This document shows, in pieces, positions 11,875 through 22,448 of a stretch of DNA of 64,000 nt. How positions within the stretch are numbered: position 1 is the first letter of the stretch; each line of letters opens with the position of its first letter. The stretch is from Alphaproteobacteria bacterium. GTDB lineage: Bacteria > Pseudomonadota > Alphaproteobacteria > UBA6615. The stretch is from positions 301,512 to 365,511 of the forward strand of contig JBDXCV010000013.1 of the NCBI GenBank assembly GCA_039980135.1. Reading direction: 5' to 3'. The position numbers were made by a program, and so were the translations under genes. The notes under the pieces are model-generated. The model ran no database searches and was not told the origin of the DNA. It was given only the letters and a program-made list of their open reading frames with translations.

Positions 11875-13068
11875 CTACGCCGCGCGTGAGGTCTTGCTGG
11901 CGCGCACCTTCGGCTTCAGATCGTCGCGGCAGAAGGCGTGCAGGAAGCAGGTCCGTTCGCCGACCTCCAGAATCTTCTGGGCCGTTTCGTTGTCCGCGTC
12001 CGTCTCCAGATAGACATGGGTCTCGACCGGCTGGGCAACACCGGCCTGCCCTGTGCCGCCCGATGCGCCACCCAGAGAAAAATGGGTGTCCTGGATGATC
12101 GAGTAACCAGTCAGCGGCAGTTTCGCCATATGTGCATAGCGCCCCATCTGGGTCATGAAACACAGGCCGATTCCGGCAGAGATCAACGACGCCGCATCGG
12201 GCGCGCGGCCGTCCTCCGACGACAGGAACTCCCAGCTCGGTGCCCCCGGTCCATACTGTTCCTTGAAGATCAGCTTCACCCCGTCCGGCCGCATAACGCA
12301 GCTTGAGTGCATATGCAGATCCGTCACGTCCCCGCTGGTCGCCGTCGTTTCGGGCCGCGTCTTGGTGAAGGCCTCATAGGCCGGGCCTTCCTCGACCATG
12401 ACCCGCACCAGGTCCGACACCGCCGGCGTATCCGCCTGCCGCTCGAGACCGGGGAAATTGTCACCCGGGTTCGGGAACGGCGCCATGTCGAGCGGCGTCA
12501 CGGCCGCGGGGGTGAGAACGTCGCCATTGTGCACGAGGGTAAAGAGGCTCGGATGCGCGCCCCGCGCCAGCCCGTTCAGGGGCGCCGCGGCGACGGCCTC
12601 GTAAAGCAAAGTCTGCAGGGTCGCGTCATCGCAATCGGCCTCGCAATTGACCGTCAGTTCCGGGGGCTTGGCGCCACTGTTCATCGTCCCCTTACGGAAA
12701 TCGCCTTCGCGGTAGTACTTGTTCTCGAGCACGAGTTCGAGTTCGCGCAGCTCGATCTGGCGTTGTTCCGCCAGCGCCAGGATCTCGTTCATATAGGACG
12801 AAATCATCCCCGCGCTGAGATAGGTCAGCGGATTCGGTGCCTTGTTGTGGCCGCCCAGATGCAGACCCTCGTCACAGGCGAACCGCCAGGCCGTGCCGGT
12901 CGCGGCGTTGACGACGAGCGCCTCTTTCTGCATGCCCCCCAGCGAACGGACCCATGTGCGAAGCGATTGGCCATGGGGGTTCGGCGGCGCGGGAAACCCC
13001 GCTTCCGCTGCATTTCCGGCTATGTAGTAGAGGGGTTCGCCCATTTCCTCGAGGGGTGTGATGGTCAT
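11875..13068 (-). CDS. Two-domain OsmC-family protein
   Basis: A 397-residue protein, about three times the usual OsmC length. The C-terminal half has LFTLVHNGDVLTP, DLHMHSSCVMRPDG and GERTCFLHAF, the last resembling the OsmC C-terminal cysteine segment; the N-terminal half has its own SLGGMQKEAL and LTYLSAGMISSYMNEI helix region. OsmC/Ohr proteins reduce organic hydroperoxides with two cysteines, but the role of long tandem members is not known to me. The start ATG at 13068 follows a pyrimidine-rich stretch; the frame is open 35 codons further upstream without support. Confidence 0.75.
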   Translation of the reverse strand: MTITPLEEMGEPLYYIAGNAAEAGFPAPPNPHGQSLRTWVRSLGGMQKEALVVNAATGTAWRFACDEGLHLGGHNKAPNPLTYLSAGMISSYMNEILALAEQRQIELRELELVLENKYYREGDFRKGTMNSGAKPPELTVNCEADCDDATLQTLLYEAVAAAPLNGLARGAHPSLFTLVHNGDVLTPAAVTPLDMAPFPNPGDNFPGLERQADTPAVSDLVRVMVEEGPAYEAFTKTRPETTATSGDVTDLHMHSSCVMRPDGVKLIFKEQYGPGAPSWEFLSSEDGRAPDAASLISAGIGLCFMTQMGRYAHMAKLPLTGYSIIQDTHFSLGGASGGTGQAGVAQPVETHVYLETDADNETAQKILEVGERTCFLHAFCRDDLKPKVRASKTSRAA

Positions 13069-13266
13069 CGTTGTGCCTCTTTCTTTTTTTCGCGCCGAAC
13101 GGCAGCCGGCGCAACCTGCGCCCCGCCTGATCCCTAGCGCGTCAATATGGCGGCTTCCGGCAAACGGATGCAAGTCGCGGCATGCGCCGGCTGAAACCAG
13201 TCAGGCGCGGGCCGGAACGTTTCCGCCTGCACTTTCCATATCTCGGCGAGATCGAGGGCGATTGCG

Positions 13267-13286
13267 AAAAAAAACGCGCAACGCGT
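13267..13286 (-). terminator. Weak Rho-independent terminator after the SDR gene
   Basis: Immediately after the SDR stop, the minus strand reads ACGCG-TTG-CGCGT followed by a run of eight T residues (13267-13274 are A on the plus strand). The stem is short (5 bp) but GC-rich and the U-tract is strong. Confidence 0.6.
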
Positions 13287-14047
13287 TAAAGCATCACCGT
13301 GCCGCCATCGACCATGATCGTCTGTCCGGTCACGAAGCGGCTCGCATCCGACGCGAGATAGACAATCGTCCCCGTCATGTCGCCGGGCTCGAGATTGCCA
13401 TGCAGGCTCTGGCCCTGGGCAATGGCGTCCAGCATGGCATCGCGCTTGTCGCCCATGAACTCGTCGGTGCCCTCCGTGAGTACCGCGCTCGGGGCGACGG
13501 CATTGACCCGTATCCAGTCACGGCCGAGTTCACGGGCGAGCGAACGCGTCAGTCCGATGACCGCGGCCTTGGACGTCGCGTAATCCACCGCGTAGGGCAT
13601 GCCGTAGGTTGCGGCGAGTGAGGAGATGTTGACGATGGAGCCGCCACCGGCTTCGCGCATCGCCGGCACGCAGGCCTTGCAGCACTGCCAGATTCCTTTG
13701 ACGTTAACGGACATCACCCGGTCCCACTGGTCTTCCGGCAACTTGTCGAACCGCCCGCCTGAAATGTCGCCGTAAAGCGCTGCGTTGTTGACGAGCACGT
13801 CGATCCGGCCAAATTCGGCCAACGCCGCGTCCGCCATCGCCGTGCAGGCGTCCATGTCGGCCACATCGAGGGGCACACCAACGATCCGGCCGCCGGCGGC
13901 TTCGACCGAGGCTATCGTGTCACCCGTTTCTCGGATGTCCGCCGCAACCACCACCGCGCCCTCGGCGGCGAGCGCCTCGCAATAGGCCCGGCCCAGCCCC
14001 CGATCGCCGCCGGTAACGATCGCAACCTTGCCGTCGAGTTGTCCCAT
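13286..14047 (-). CDS. Short-chain dehydrogenase/reductase
   Basis: A 253-residue classical SDR. The NAD(P)-binding motif TGGDRGLGRAY is at residues 12-22, VLVNNAA near 85-91, the catalytic serine in NISSLA and the YxxxK pair in VDYATSK; the acidic residue after beta-2 (ADIRE) suggests NAD(H) preference. C-terminus VTGQTIMVDGG is typical. It follows the MDR gene by 10 bases on the same strand, so the two form an operon of oxidoreductases. The alcohol or ketone substrate is unknown. Confidence 0.93.
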   Translation of the reverse strand: MGQLDGKVAIVTGGDRGLGRAYCEALAAEGAVVVAADIRETGDTIASVEAAGGRIVGVPLDVADMDACTAMADAALAEFGRIDVLVNNAALYGDISGGRFDKLPEDQWDRVMSVNVKGIWQCCKACVPAMREAGGGSIVNISSLAATYGMPYAVDYATSKAAVIGLTRSLARELGRDWIRVNAVAPSAVLTEGTDEFMGDKRDAMLDAIAQGQSLHGNLEPGDMTGTIVYLASDASRFVTGQTIMVDGGTVML

Positions 14048-14057
14048 GCTTCAGTCC

Positions 14058-15119
14058 CTATTCACAGAGGTCTTTGTTGACCGTAATCCCGATCTTGCCG
14101 ACCTGTTCGCCGCGATCAAGCTTGTGCAACGCCTCGGGGATGTCCTCCAGTGCATAGACACTGTCGAAATGAGGGGTGAAAAGCTTGCGTTCCGCGGCGT
14201 CAATCAAGGTCCGGAACTCCTCGAAGTTGCCGATTGTCACGCCGATGATCTGCAATTGGCGAATGAACACGCGCTGTAGATCGGCCTTGGGATTGGCACC
14301 CGACGTGGCGCCGCAAACAACGATGCGGCCGCCGCCCACTGCCGCGCGCATCGATGTATCCCAGGTTGCCGCGCCGACATTCTCGATGACCACATCCACG
14401 CCGCGTTTGCCCGTTGCCGCCCTTACCGCGTCGAGGACATCACGGTCGCGGTAGTTGACCATCACGTCGGCGCCATACTCGCGCGCCACGGCCAGTTTCT
14501 CGTCGGAGGACGACGTGACAATGACCCGCGCGTTGCGCATCTTGGAGAACTGCAGTGCCGCCAGTGACGCGCCGCCGCCCACGCCGTGGATCAATACCGT
14601 GTCTTTCTGCGTGACCTGCCCGGCCGTGGTCACCATGCGCCACGCGGTCAGATAGGCGGTCGGCAACACCGCGGCGTCGCGAAAGCTCAGATCATCGGAA
14701 ATGGGAAAGGCACAGGATGCCGGGACAACCATGTAATCGGCGAATGTTCCGTCAAAATTCTCACCCGGCACAGCGCGTTGATACGACAACATCTGGTCGC
14801 CGCGACGGCTGAATTCATCATCGCCGAATTTAGCCGGGTAAATCACGACCCGTTCGCCGGGACGACGGTCTGTCACATAGTCCCCGACCGTCTCGATCAC
14901 ACCCGCGCCGTCAACACCCATGATCAGCGGCAATTCGTGGCGAAACCCGCTGCCGTCGAATGCCATGTAGAGATCGACACGGTTGATAGCCGCGGCCGCT
15001 ATCCGAACCAGCACCTCTCCCGGTCCGGGCACCGGCCTTGGGCGCTCGCCGACGACAATCGACGTGAAGCCGTCATGCCCATCCAGATAGATGGCCCGCA
15101 TATTGTCCGCCTTGGACAT
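14058..15119 (-). CDS. Medium-chain dehydrogenase, quinone-oxidoreductase type
   Basis: The 353-residue product has the MDR signature GVDGAGVIETVGDYV near residue 72 and the nucleotide-binding GVGGGASLAALQFSK near 155. The catalytic zinc cysteine of alcohol dehydrogenases is replaced in AINRVDLYMAFDG, and no structural zinc loop is seen, so a zinc-independent NADPH:quinone or enone reductase is more likely than an alcohol dehydrogenase. The start lies only 26 bases from the 3' end of tRNA-Val on the same strand, with GGAGAG upstream; the SDR gene follows. Confidence 0.9.
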   Translation of the reverse strand: MSKADNMRAIYLDGHDGFTSIVVGERPRPVPGPGEVLVRIAAAAINRVDLYMAFDGSGFRHELPLIMGVDGAGVIETVGDYVTDRRPGERVVIYPAKFGDDEFSRRGDQMLSYQRAVPGENFDGTFADYMVVPASCAFPISDDLSFRDAAVLPTAYLTAWRMVTTAGQVTQKDTVLIHGVGGGASLAALQFSKMRNARVIVTSSSDEKLAVAREYGADVMVNYRDRDVLDAVRAATGKRGVDVVIENVGAATWDTSMRAAVGGGRIVVCGATSGANPKADLQRVFIRQLQIIGVTIGNFEEFRTLIDAAERKLFTPHFDSVYALEDIPEALHKLDRGEQVGKIGITVNKDLCE

Positions 15120-15145
15120 CGAAACTCTCCGGTCGGGGAAGGACG

Positions 15146-15221
15146 TGGTGGGCGGTGACGGGATCGAACCGCCGACCCTCTCGGTGTAAACGAGATGCTC
15201 TGCCAGCTGAGCTAACCGCCC
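15146..15221 (-). tRNA. tRNA-Val (anticodon TAC)
   Basis: A 76-base gene with encoded CCA. The acceptor GGGCGGT pairs with ACCGCCC, the D arm is AGCTCAGCTGGCAGAGC, the anticodon stem-loop is TCTCG-TTTACAC-CGAGA with TAC at positions 34-36, and the T arm includes GGTTCGATCCC. Confidence 0.97.
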
Positions 15222-15292
15222 GATGTCGGTGTTCTATCCCAAATGCCGTGCGGCGGGCCAGCCTCGGCTTTCGATCGGCCAGGAAAATCGGT

Positions 15293-15334
15293 CAAAAACG
15301 CATCGGGCCGACCGCAGAAACTACGATCGGCCCG
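15293..15334 (-). terminator. Rho-independent terminator after hup
   Basis: On the minus strand CGGGCCGA (15334-15327) and TCGGCCCG (15311-15304) form an 8-bp stem with a 15-base loop, followed after ATGCG by TTTTT. It begins 25 bases beyond the HU stop codon. Confidence 0.75.
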
Positions 15335-15358
15335 CGCAAAACGCTAAAATTCTTCAGT

Positions 15359-15631
15359 CTAGTTCACAGCGTCCTTGAGAGCCTTGCCCGCCTTGAACTT
15401 GGGCTGCTTCGAGGCCGGAATCTGAATGGATGCGCCGGTCTGCGGATTGCGACCGGTCGTGGCCTTGCGCTGGGCAACGGAGAAAGTACCGAATCCCACG
15501 AGGCGGATTTCATTTCCGCCCTGAAGGGCATTTGTAATGTTGTCGAGCACACTGTCGACTGCCTTGCCGGCGTCGGCCTTGGAAAGACCTGATGATTCTG
15601 CAACGGATGCGACGAGATCGTTCTTGTTCAC
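15359..15631 (-). CDS. hup: DNA-binding protein HU
   Basis: The 90-residue product is a standard HU monomer: MNKNDLVASVAESSGLSKAD at the start, GFGTFSVAQRKATTGRNPQTG in the beta-arm region with the conserved RNP, and a basic C-terminus. It forms dimers that bend DNA in the nucleoid. The start is GTG at 15631, six bases after a strong AAGGGGG site; no ATG gives a sensible length. It follows lon by 175 bases in the usual alphaproteobacterial lon-hup order. Confidence 0.96.
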   Translation of the reverse strand: MNKNDLVASVAESSGLSKADAGKAVDSVLDNITNALQGGNEIRLVGFGTFSVAQRKATTGRNPQTGASIQIPASKQPKFKAGKALKDAVN

Positions 15632-15806
15632 AGTTGACCCCCTTATGGGTTGGTTCAGTGGATCGATGTCTGGATCGGGAAGTCCCAATCCAATCAGTCC
15701 GGGGAGTCTAGGAGCCGGGATTCCGAGCCGTCAATCGAAACGGCCCGGAATTCCGGGGTTTTTTACGATTATCGTGTTGCGACTCGGCGTTACAGCCACG
15801 TCAACC

Positions 15807-18221
<2,415 letters not shown>

Positions 18222-18377
18222 GTCACATTCCGAATTCGCAATATCGGTTTTCAGATTAACCAAAAAACCTTGCGTATGGGTTTACGGATAAAGCTAGGGA
18301 ACGCCGATTTGGCGAGTCGCGCCATGACCATCTACTTGGTTTAACGCGCCCCGACAATCAAGTGGCTGGAACAAGAT

Positions 18378-18408
18378 GTGAACATCGTCGGAAATGTTCA
18401 CGACGATG
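18378..18408. repeat. Nested inverted repeats between clpX and lon
   Basis: GTGAACAT (18378-18385) and ATGTTCAC (18394-18401) are perfect inverted repeats around an 8-base spacer. A second perfect pair, CATCGTC (18383-18389) and GACGATG (18402-18408), overlaps it, so the two hairpins exclude each other. There is no T-run, so this does not look like a simple terminator; it could be an operator or RNA switch ahead of lon. Confidence 0.55.
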
Positions 18409-18476
18409 ACGACCGGTGCATGGGGAACCGACGATCGGTGATGCAGAAAAACGGACCGGAGGCCATTCAGACCGGA

Positions 18477-19742
18477 TCAGGCACTGGTGCCCAGATCCTC
18501 GCGCTTGTCCGCATAGATATGCAGCGGCGTCGCATTGCCCTCGACGACCTCGCCGTTGATCACGACTTCCTCGACACCGTCCATTCCCGGAAGTTCGAAC
18601 ATCGTGTCGAGCAGGATGTTCTCCATGATGGAGCGCAGGCCGCGCGCGCCGGTCTTGCGCGCGATCGCCTTCTTCGAAATCGCCCGCAGCGAATCCTCCG
18701 CGAAGGACAACTCGACCCCCTCCATCTCGAACAGACGCTGATACTGCTTGATCAGCGCGTTCTTCGGCTGGGTAAGAATCTGGATGAGCGCATCCTCATC
18801 GAGGTCGCCGAGCGTGGCCAGCACCGGCAGGCGCCCGACAAATTCCGGGATGAGCCCAAACTTCAGGAGATCTTCGGGCTCGACTTCGCTGAGAATTTCG
18901 CCCGTTTGACGGTCATCAAGGCTCTGCACGTCAGCACCGAAGCCGATCGCAGTATCCTTGCCACGGCTGGCAATAATCCGTTCCAGACCGGCGAACGCGC
19001 CGCCGACGATGAACAGGATGTTGGTTGTGTCGACCTGCAGGAATTCCTGCTGCGGATGCTTGCGCCCACCCTGCGGCGGTACCGAGGCAACCGTGCCCTC
19101 CATGATCTTCAGAAGAGCCTGCTGCACGCCCTCACCCGACACATCGCGCGTGATCGAGGGGTTGTCCGACTTGCGGCTGATCTTGTCGACCTCATCGATA
19201 TAGACGATGCCACGCTGCGCGCGCTCGACGTTGTAGTCGGCCGACTGGAGCAGCTTCAGGATGATATTCTCGACATCCTCACCAACATAACCGGCTTCGG
19301 TGAGGGTCGTCGCGTCCGCCATGGTGAACGGCACATCGAGGATGCGCGCCAGCGTTTGCGCCAGCAGCGTCTTGCCGCAACCCGTCGGGCCGATCAGCAG
19401 AATATTCGATTTGGCGATCTCGACTTCATTGCCCTTGGGGCCGCCGCTGAGACGCTTGTAGTGGTTATGAACGGCCACCGAAAGCACGCGTTTGGCTCGG
19501 TCCTGGCCAATCACATAGTCATCGAGAACTTCGCAGATTTCTTTCGGGGTCGGCACGCCGTCGCGCGACTTCACGAGCGTCGATTTATGCTCTTCGCGGA
19601 TGATGTCCATGCACAGTTCGACGCATTCATCGCAGATGAAGACCGTCGGACCCGCAATCAGCTTGCGGACTTCGTGCTGACTCTTTCCGCAGAAAGAGCA
19701 GTACAGAGTGTTCTTGGAATCGCCGTTACCGGACTTGCTCAT
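18477..19742 (-). CDS. clpX: ClpX, ATPase subunit of ClpXP protease
   Basis: The 421-residue unfoldase has the N-terminal zinc finger (C15, C18, C37, C40), Walker A GPTGCGKT at 118-125, Walker [11 protein letters not shown], and the sensor region [11 protein letters not shown]. It recognises tagged proteins and feeds them into ClpP. The start ATG at 19742 (MSKSGNGD) matches family length; the frame is open a further 14 codons upstream. It follows clpP by 151 bases. Confidence 0.97.
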   Translation of the reverse strand: MSKSGNGDSKNTLYCSFCGKSQHEVRKLIAGPTVFICDECVELCMDIIREEHKSTLVKSRDGVPTPKEICEVLDDYVIGQDRAKRVLSVAVHNHYKRLSGGPKGNEVEIAKSNILLIGPTGCGKTLLAQTLARILDVPFTMADATTLTEAGYVGEDVENIILKLLQSADYNVERAQRGIVYIDEVDKISRKSDNPSITRDVSGEGVQQALLKIMEGTVASVPPQGGRKHPQQEFLQVDTTNILFIVGGAFAGLERIIASRGKDTAIGFGADVQSLDDRQTGEILSEVEPEDLLKFGLIPEFVGRLPVLATLGDLDEDALIQILTQPKNALIKQYQRLFEMEGVELSFAEDSLRAISKKAIARKTGARGLRSIMENILLDTMFELPGMDGVEEVVINGEVVEGNATPLHIYADKREDLGTSA

Positions 19743-19862
19743 ACCAATCTTGTCCCGTGCTGGGGCGTGGTCTCCGACAGACATACCTGCCGAAGCGAAT
19801 CACTGACAGACGCGATTGAACAATAGCTACCCGTCAGCGATCAATAATTAGTTAAACGAGCG

Positions 19863-19894
19863 GATCGACCACGTAACCGTTTTGGCGGTCGATC
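19863..19894 (-). terminator. Hairpin at the clpP 3' end (possible attenuator)
   Basis: GATCGACC and GGTCGATC form an 8-bp perfect stem around a 16-base centre directly after the clpP stop codon, with TTTAAC a few bases downstream on the minus strand. The U-tract is interrupted, so partial termination or 3'-end protection is more likely than full termination. Confidence 0.45.
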
Positions 19895-20532
19895 TAGTCG
19901 CTTTCTTCGTCTCCATCCGTGTCTGCACGGCTCGAAACCACTTCGTCAATCAGCCCGAATTCCTGAGCCTCATCCGCAGTGTAGAACCGATCACGTTCGA
20001 GCGCCTCGCCAATCTTTTCAACCGACTGGCCGGTATGCCCGGCATAAATTTCATTCAGCCGCTGACGAATTTTCAGGATCTCCTGGGCGTGGATCTCGAT
20101 GTCCGTCGCCTGGCCCTGAAAGCCGCCGGAGGGCTGGTGCACCATGATTCGCGCGTTCGGCAGGGCGAACCGTTTGCCCTTCGCGCCGCCCGCGAGCAGC
20201 AGCGAACCCATCGACGCTGCCTGGCCGACACACAAGGTCGCCACATCCGGGCGGATGTACTGCATGGTGTCATAGATCGACAGGCCCGACGTCACGACGC
20301 CGCCCGGCGAGTTGATGTAGAAGCTGATATCCTTGTTGGGATTTTCCGCCTCCAGGAAGAGCAACTGCGCACAGATAACACTCGCGACCTCGTCGCCGAC
20401 GGGTCCCGTCAGGAAAATGATACGTTCCTTGAGAAGCCGGGAATAGATGTCGTAGGCGCGTTCGCCGCGGTTCGTCTGCTCGACGACCATTGGCACAAGC
20501 GCGTTCATCCGCGGTGCTTCGAAATTCGCCAT
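19894..20532 (-). CDS. clpP: ClpP, proteolytic subunit of Clp protease
   Basis: The 212-residue serine peptidase has an intact triad: S107 in GQAASMGS, H132 in MVHQPSGG and D181 in [11 protein letters not shown]. It assembles into a 14-mer barrel and partners the adjacent ClpX. The C-terminal tail is acidic ([13 protein letters not shown]), a little longer than in many relatives. It lies 90 bases after the trigger factor gene on the same strand. Confidence 0.97.
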   Translation of the reverse strand: MANFEAPRMNALVPMVVEQTNRGERAYDIYSRLLKERIIFLTGPVGDEVASVICAQLLFLEAENPNKDISFYINSPGGVVTSGLSIYDTMQYIRPDVATLCVGQAASMGSLLLAGGAKGKRFALPNARIMVHQPSGGFQGQATDIEIHAQEILKIRQRLNEIYAGHTGQSVEKIGEALERDRFYTADEAQEFGLIDEVVSSRADTDGDEESD

Positions 20533-20622
20533 GATGTTGAGTTACTCCGTACTCGGGCCAGACTGGCGGTTACTACAAAATAGGTTTCGAACGAGTCTCC
20601 GCAAGAGGCGGCGGCGACAGAA

Positions 20623-22125
20623 CTACTTTTCCGCCGTTGCCCCGTCGTCCTTCTTCTTGCTTTTCGGCGCGGCCTTTTTCCGGGCCGGCTTCTTGTCGTC
20701 GTCGCCCGCGGCCGCCTTCGCGGCAGGCTTCTTCTTGGCCGCCGGCTTCTTCTTCGCTGCCGGTTTTTTCTTGGCCGGTTTCTTTTCCTCGGCGGCGGCG
20801 GCTTCGGCTTCGGCCTCCGCGTTGAGTTGCTCAGGGGTCAGCTCGCGCTCGGTCACGTTCGCCATTTCGATGACGAAATCGACGACCTTGTCCTCAAAGA
20901 TCGGCGCCTGCAGCGACGCGCTGGCCTGCGGGTTGTCCCGGTAGAACTCGATCACCTGCTGTTCCTGGCCCGGCATCTGACGCGCCTGCTCCATGATCGC
21001 GCGATTGACCTCTTCCTGGCTCACCGTGAGGCCGTTCTTCTCGCCGATGTGCGACAGCAACAGGCCCAGGCGCACGCGACGATCGGCGATCTCCTGATAC
21101 TGGGTACGCAGTTCGTCGTCGGATTTGCCCTTGTCCTCTTCGTCGAGCTTGTCTTCTTCCTTCGCCTGCTCGATCTGAGTCCATATCTGGTTGAACTCAT
21201 CTTCGGCCATTCGCGGCGGCACGGCGAAATCATGGGCGTCGGAGAGCTTGTCGAGGAGGTCGCGCTTGGTACGCTCGCGGGTCAGACGGCTGTATTCCTG
21301 ACCCAGCTGGTCGCTGATCGCGTCCTTGAGGGCGGCCAGATTCTCGAGCCCCAGATTCTCGGCAAACGCGTCGTCAACCGTCACTTCGACGGCCGCATGG
21401 ATCTCCTGCACGGTGCAATCGAAGACCGCGTCCTTGCCGGCCAGTTCATCGACATTATAGTCGGCCGGGAACGCGACCTTTACCTGAAGCGGCTTGCCGG
21501 GCTCAACGCCCACCAGCTGCTCTTCGAAACCGGGAATGAACTGGTTCGAACCGAGTTCCAGACGGATGCCCGTGCCCTTGCCGCCTTCGAACGGCTCATC
21601 GTCGATCTTGCCCTCGAAATCGATGATCACGACATCACCCTGCGCCGTCGGACGTGACTCTTCGATGGGCTTGGTCTCGCGGTTCTGCTGGGCAATCCGG
21701 TCGATCGCGTCGTTGATCTCGTCATCCGTCGGCGTGACCTTCACCCGGTCCAGTTCGAGTGACGCGAGGTCAACAGTCTCGATGTCCGGCAGTATCTCGA
21801 CCGAGAGGTCATATTCCAGATCCTTGCCCTCATCGAAGGAGACGACCTCGATCTTGGGCTGGCCCGCCGGTCGCAGGCCGCGCTCGCTGAGGACTTCCTG
21901 GGACGATTCCTGCACGGCCGCCTCGAGCACTTCGCCCATCACCGACCCGCCATAGCGTTGCTTGAGGATCTTGAGCGGTGCCTTGCCCGGCCGGAACCCG
22001 GGGATACTGATATCGCGCCCCACCTCGGCCAGGCGTGCATCGACGCGCTGCTGAATATCATTCGCCACAATCGTGATCTTGAAATCACGCTGCAGACCTT
22101 CGGTATTTGTTTCGACGACTTCCAT
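20623..22125 (-). CDS. tig: Trigger factor (ribosome-associated chaperone/PPIase)
   Basis: A 500-residue trigger factor. The N-terminal ribosome-binding domain contains GFRPGKAPLKILKQRYG near residue 43, the FKBP-type PPIase domain includes GDVVIIDFEGKIDDEPFEGG near 165, and the C-terminal chaperone arms follow to about 440. After that comes a roughly 55-residue low-complexity tail of Lys/Ala/Pro units (AAKKKPAAKKKPAAKKK) that resembles histone-H1-like bacterial tails. The tail is the unusual part; the enzyme core is standard. First gene of the tig-clpP-clpX-lon-hup series. Confidence 0.96.
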   Translation of the reverse strand: MEVVETNTEGLQRDFKITIVANDIQQRVDARLAEVGRDISIPGFRPGKAPLKILKQRYGGSVMGEVLEAAVQESSQEVLSERGLRPAGQPKIEVVSFDEGKDLEYDLSVEILPDIETVDLASLELDRVKVTPTDDEINDAIDRIAQQNRETKPIEESRPTAQGDVVIIDFEGKIDDEPFEGGKGTGIRLELGSNQFIPGFEEQLVGVEPGKPLQVKVAFPADYNVDELAGKDAVFDCTVQEIHAAVEVTVDDAFAENLGLENLAALKDAISDQLGQEYSRLTRERTKRDLLDKLSDAHDFAVPPRMAEDEFNQIWTQIEQAKEEDKLDEEDKGKSDDELRTQYQEIADRRVRLGLLLSHIGEKNGLTVSQEEVNRAIMEQARQMPGQEQQVIEFYRDNPQASASLQAPIFEDKVVDFVIEMANVTERELTPEQLNAEAEAEAAAAEEKKPAKKKPAAKKKPAAKKKPAAKAAAGDDDKKPARKKAAPKSKKKDDGATAEK

Positions 22126-22235
22126 ATCCAGGTCCGATTTCCTGCTTCTTGTGTTTCCGGTCCCGGCGACCTTCTAAAATCACCGGTTTGCGGCAAAGAA
22201 CCGCTTCTCGATACGCATCAGCGCGCCTGTGCAGT

Positions 22236-22322
22236 TGGTGCGGGCGAAGGGACTTGAACCCCCACGACTTTTCAGTCACCAGGACCTAAACCTGGCGCGT
22301 CTACCAATTCCGCCACGCCCGC
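22236..22322 (-). tRNA. tRNA-Leu (anticodon TAG)
   Basis: An 87-base gene with encoded CCA and the long variable arm of class II tRNAs (TGACTGAAAAGTCG). The acceptor GCGGGCG pairs with CGCCCGC, the anticodon stem-loop is CCAGG-TTTAGGT-CCTGG with TAG at 34-36, and the T arm has GGTTCAAGTCCC. Confidence 0.97.
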
Positions 22323-22448
22323 GCACGCGCTTGGTGAACTTCAGGCTCGCACGCCACGCGCTTTCGAGCCGTAAACCGCCCGAACGGCGGATGTCCTATA
22401 CCATCGCACGAGCCGAGTAAACGCCAGAGCAGGGGTTAAGAAGAACGA

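Noticed and set aside
18222..18300. Heat-shock (sigma-32) promoter for lon
   Set aside because: CCCATAC is present on the minus strand but the matching -35 box is poor, so the assignment could not be supported.
18378..19826. 482-codon plus-strand open frame through clpX
   Set aside because: It is antisense to clpX, whose motifs are complete. High GC makes long antisense frames common, and the composition is His/Arg/Asp-rich without family motifs.
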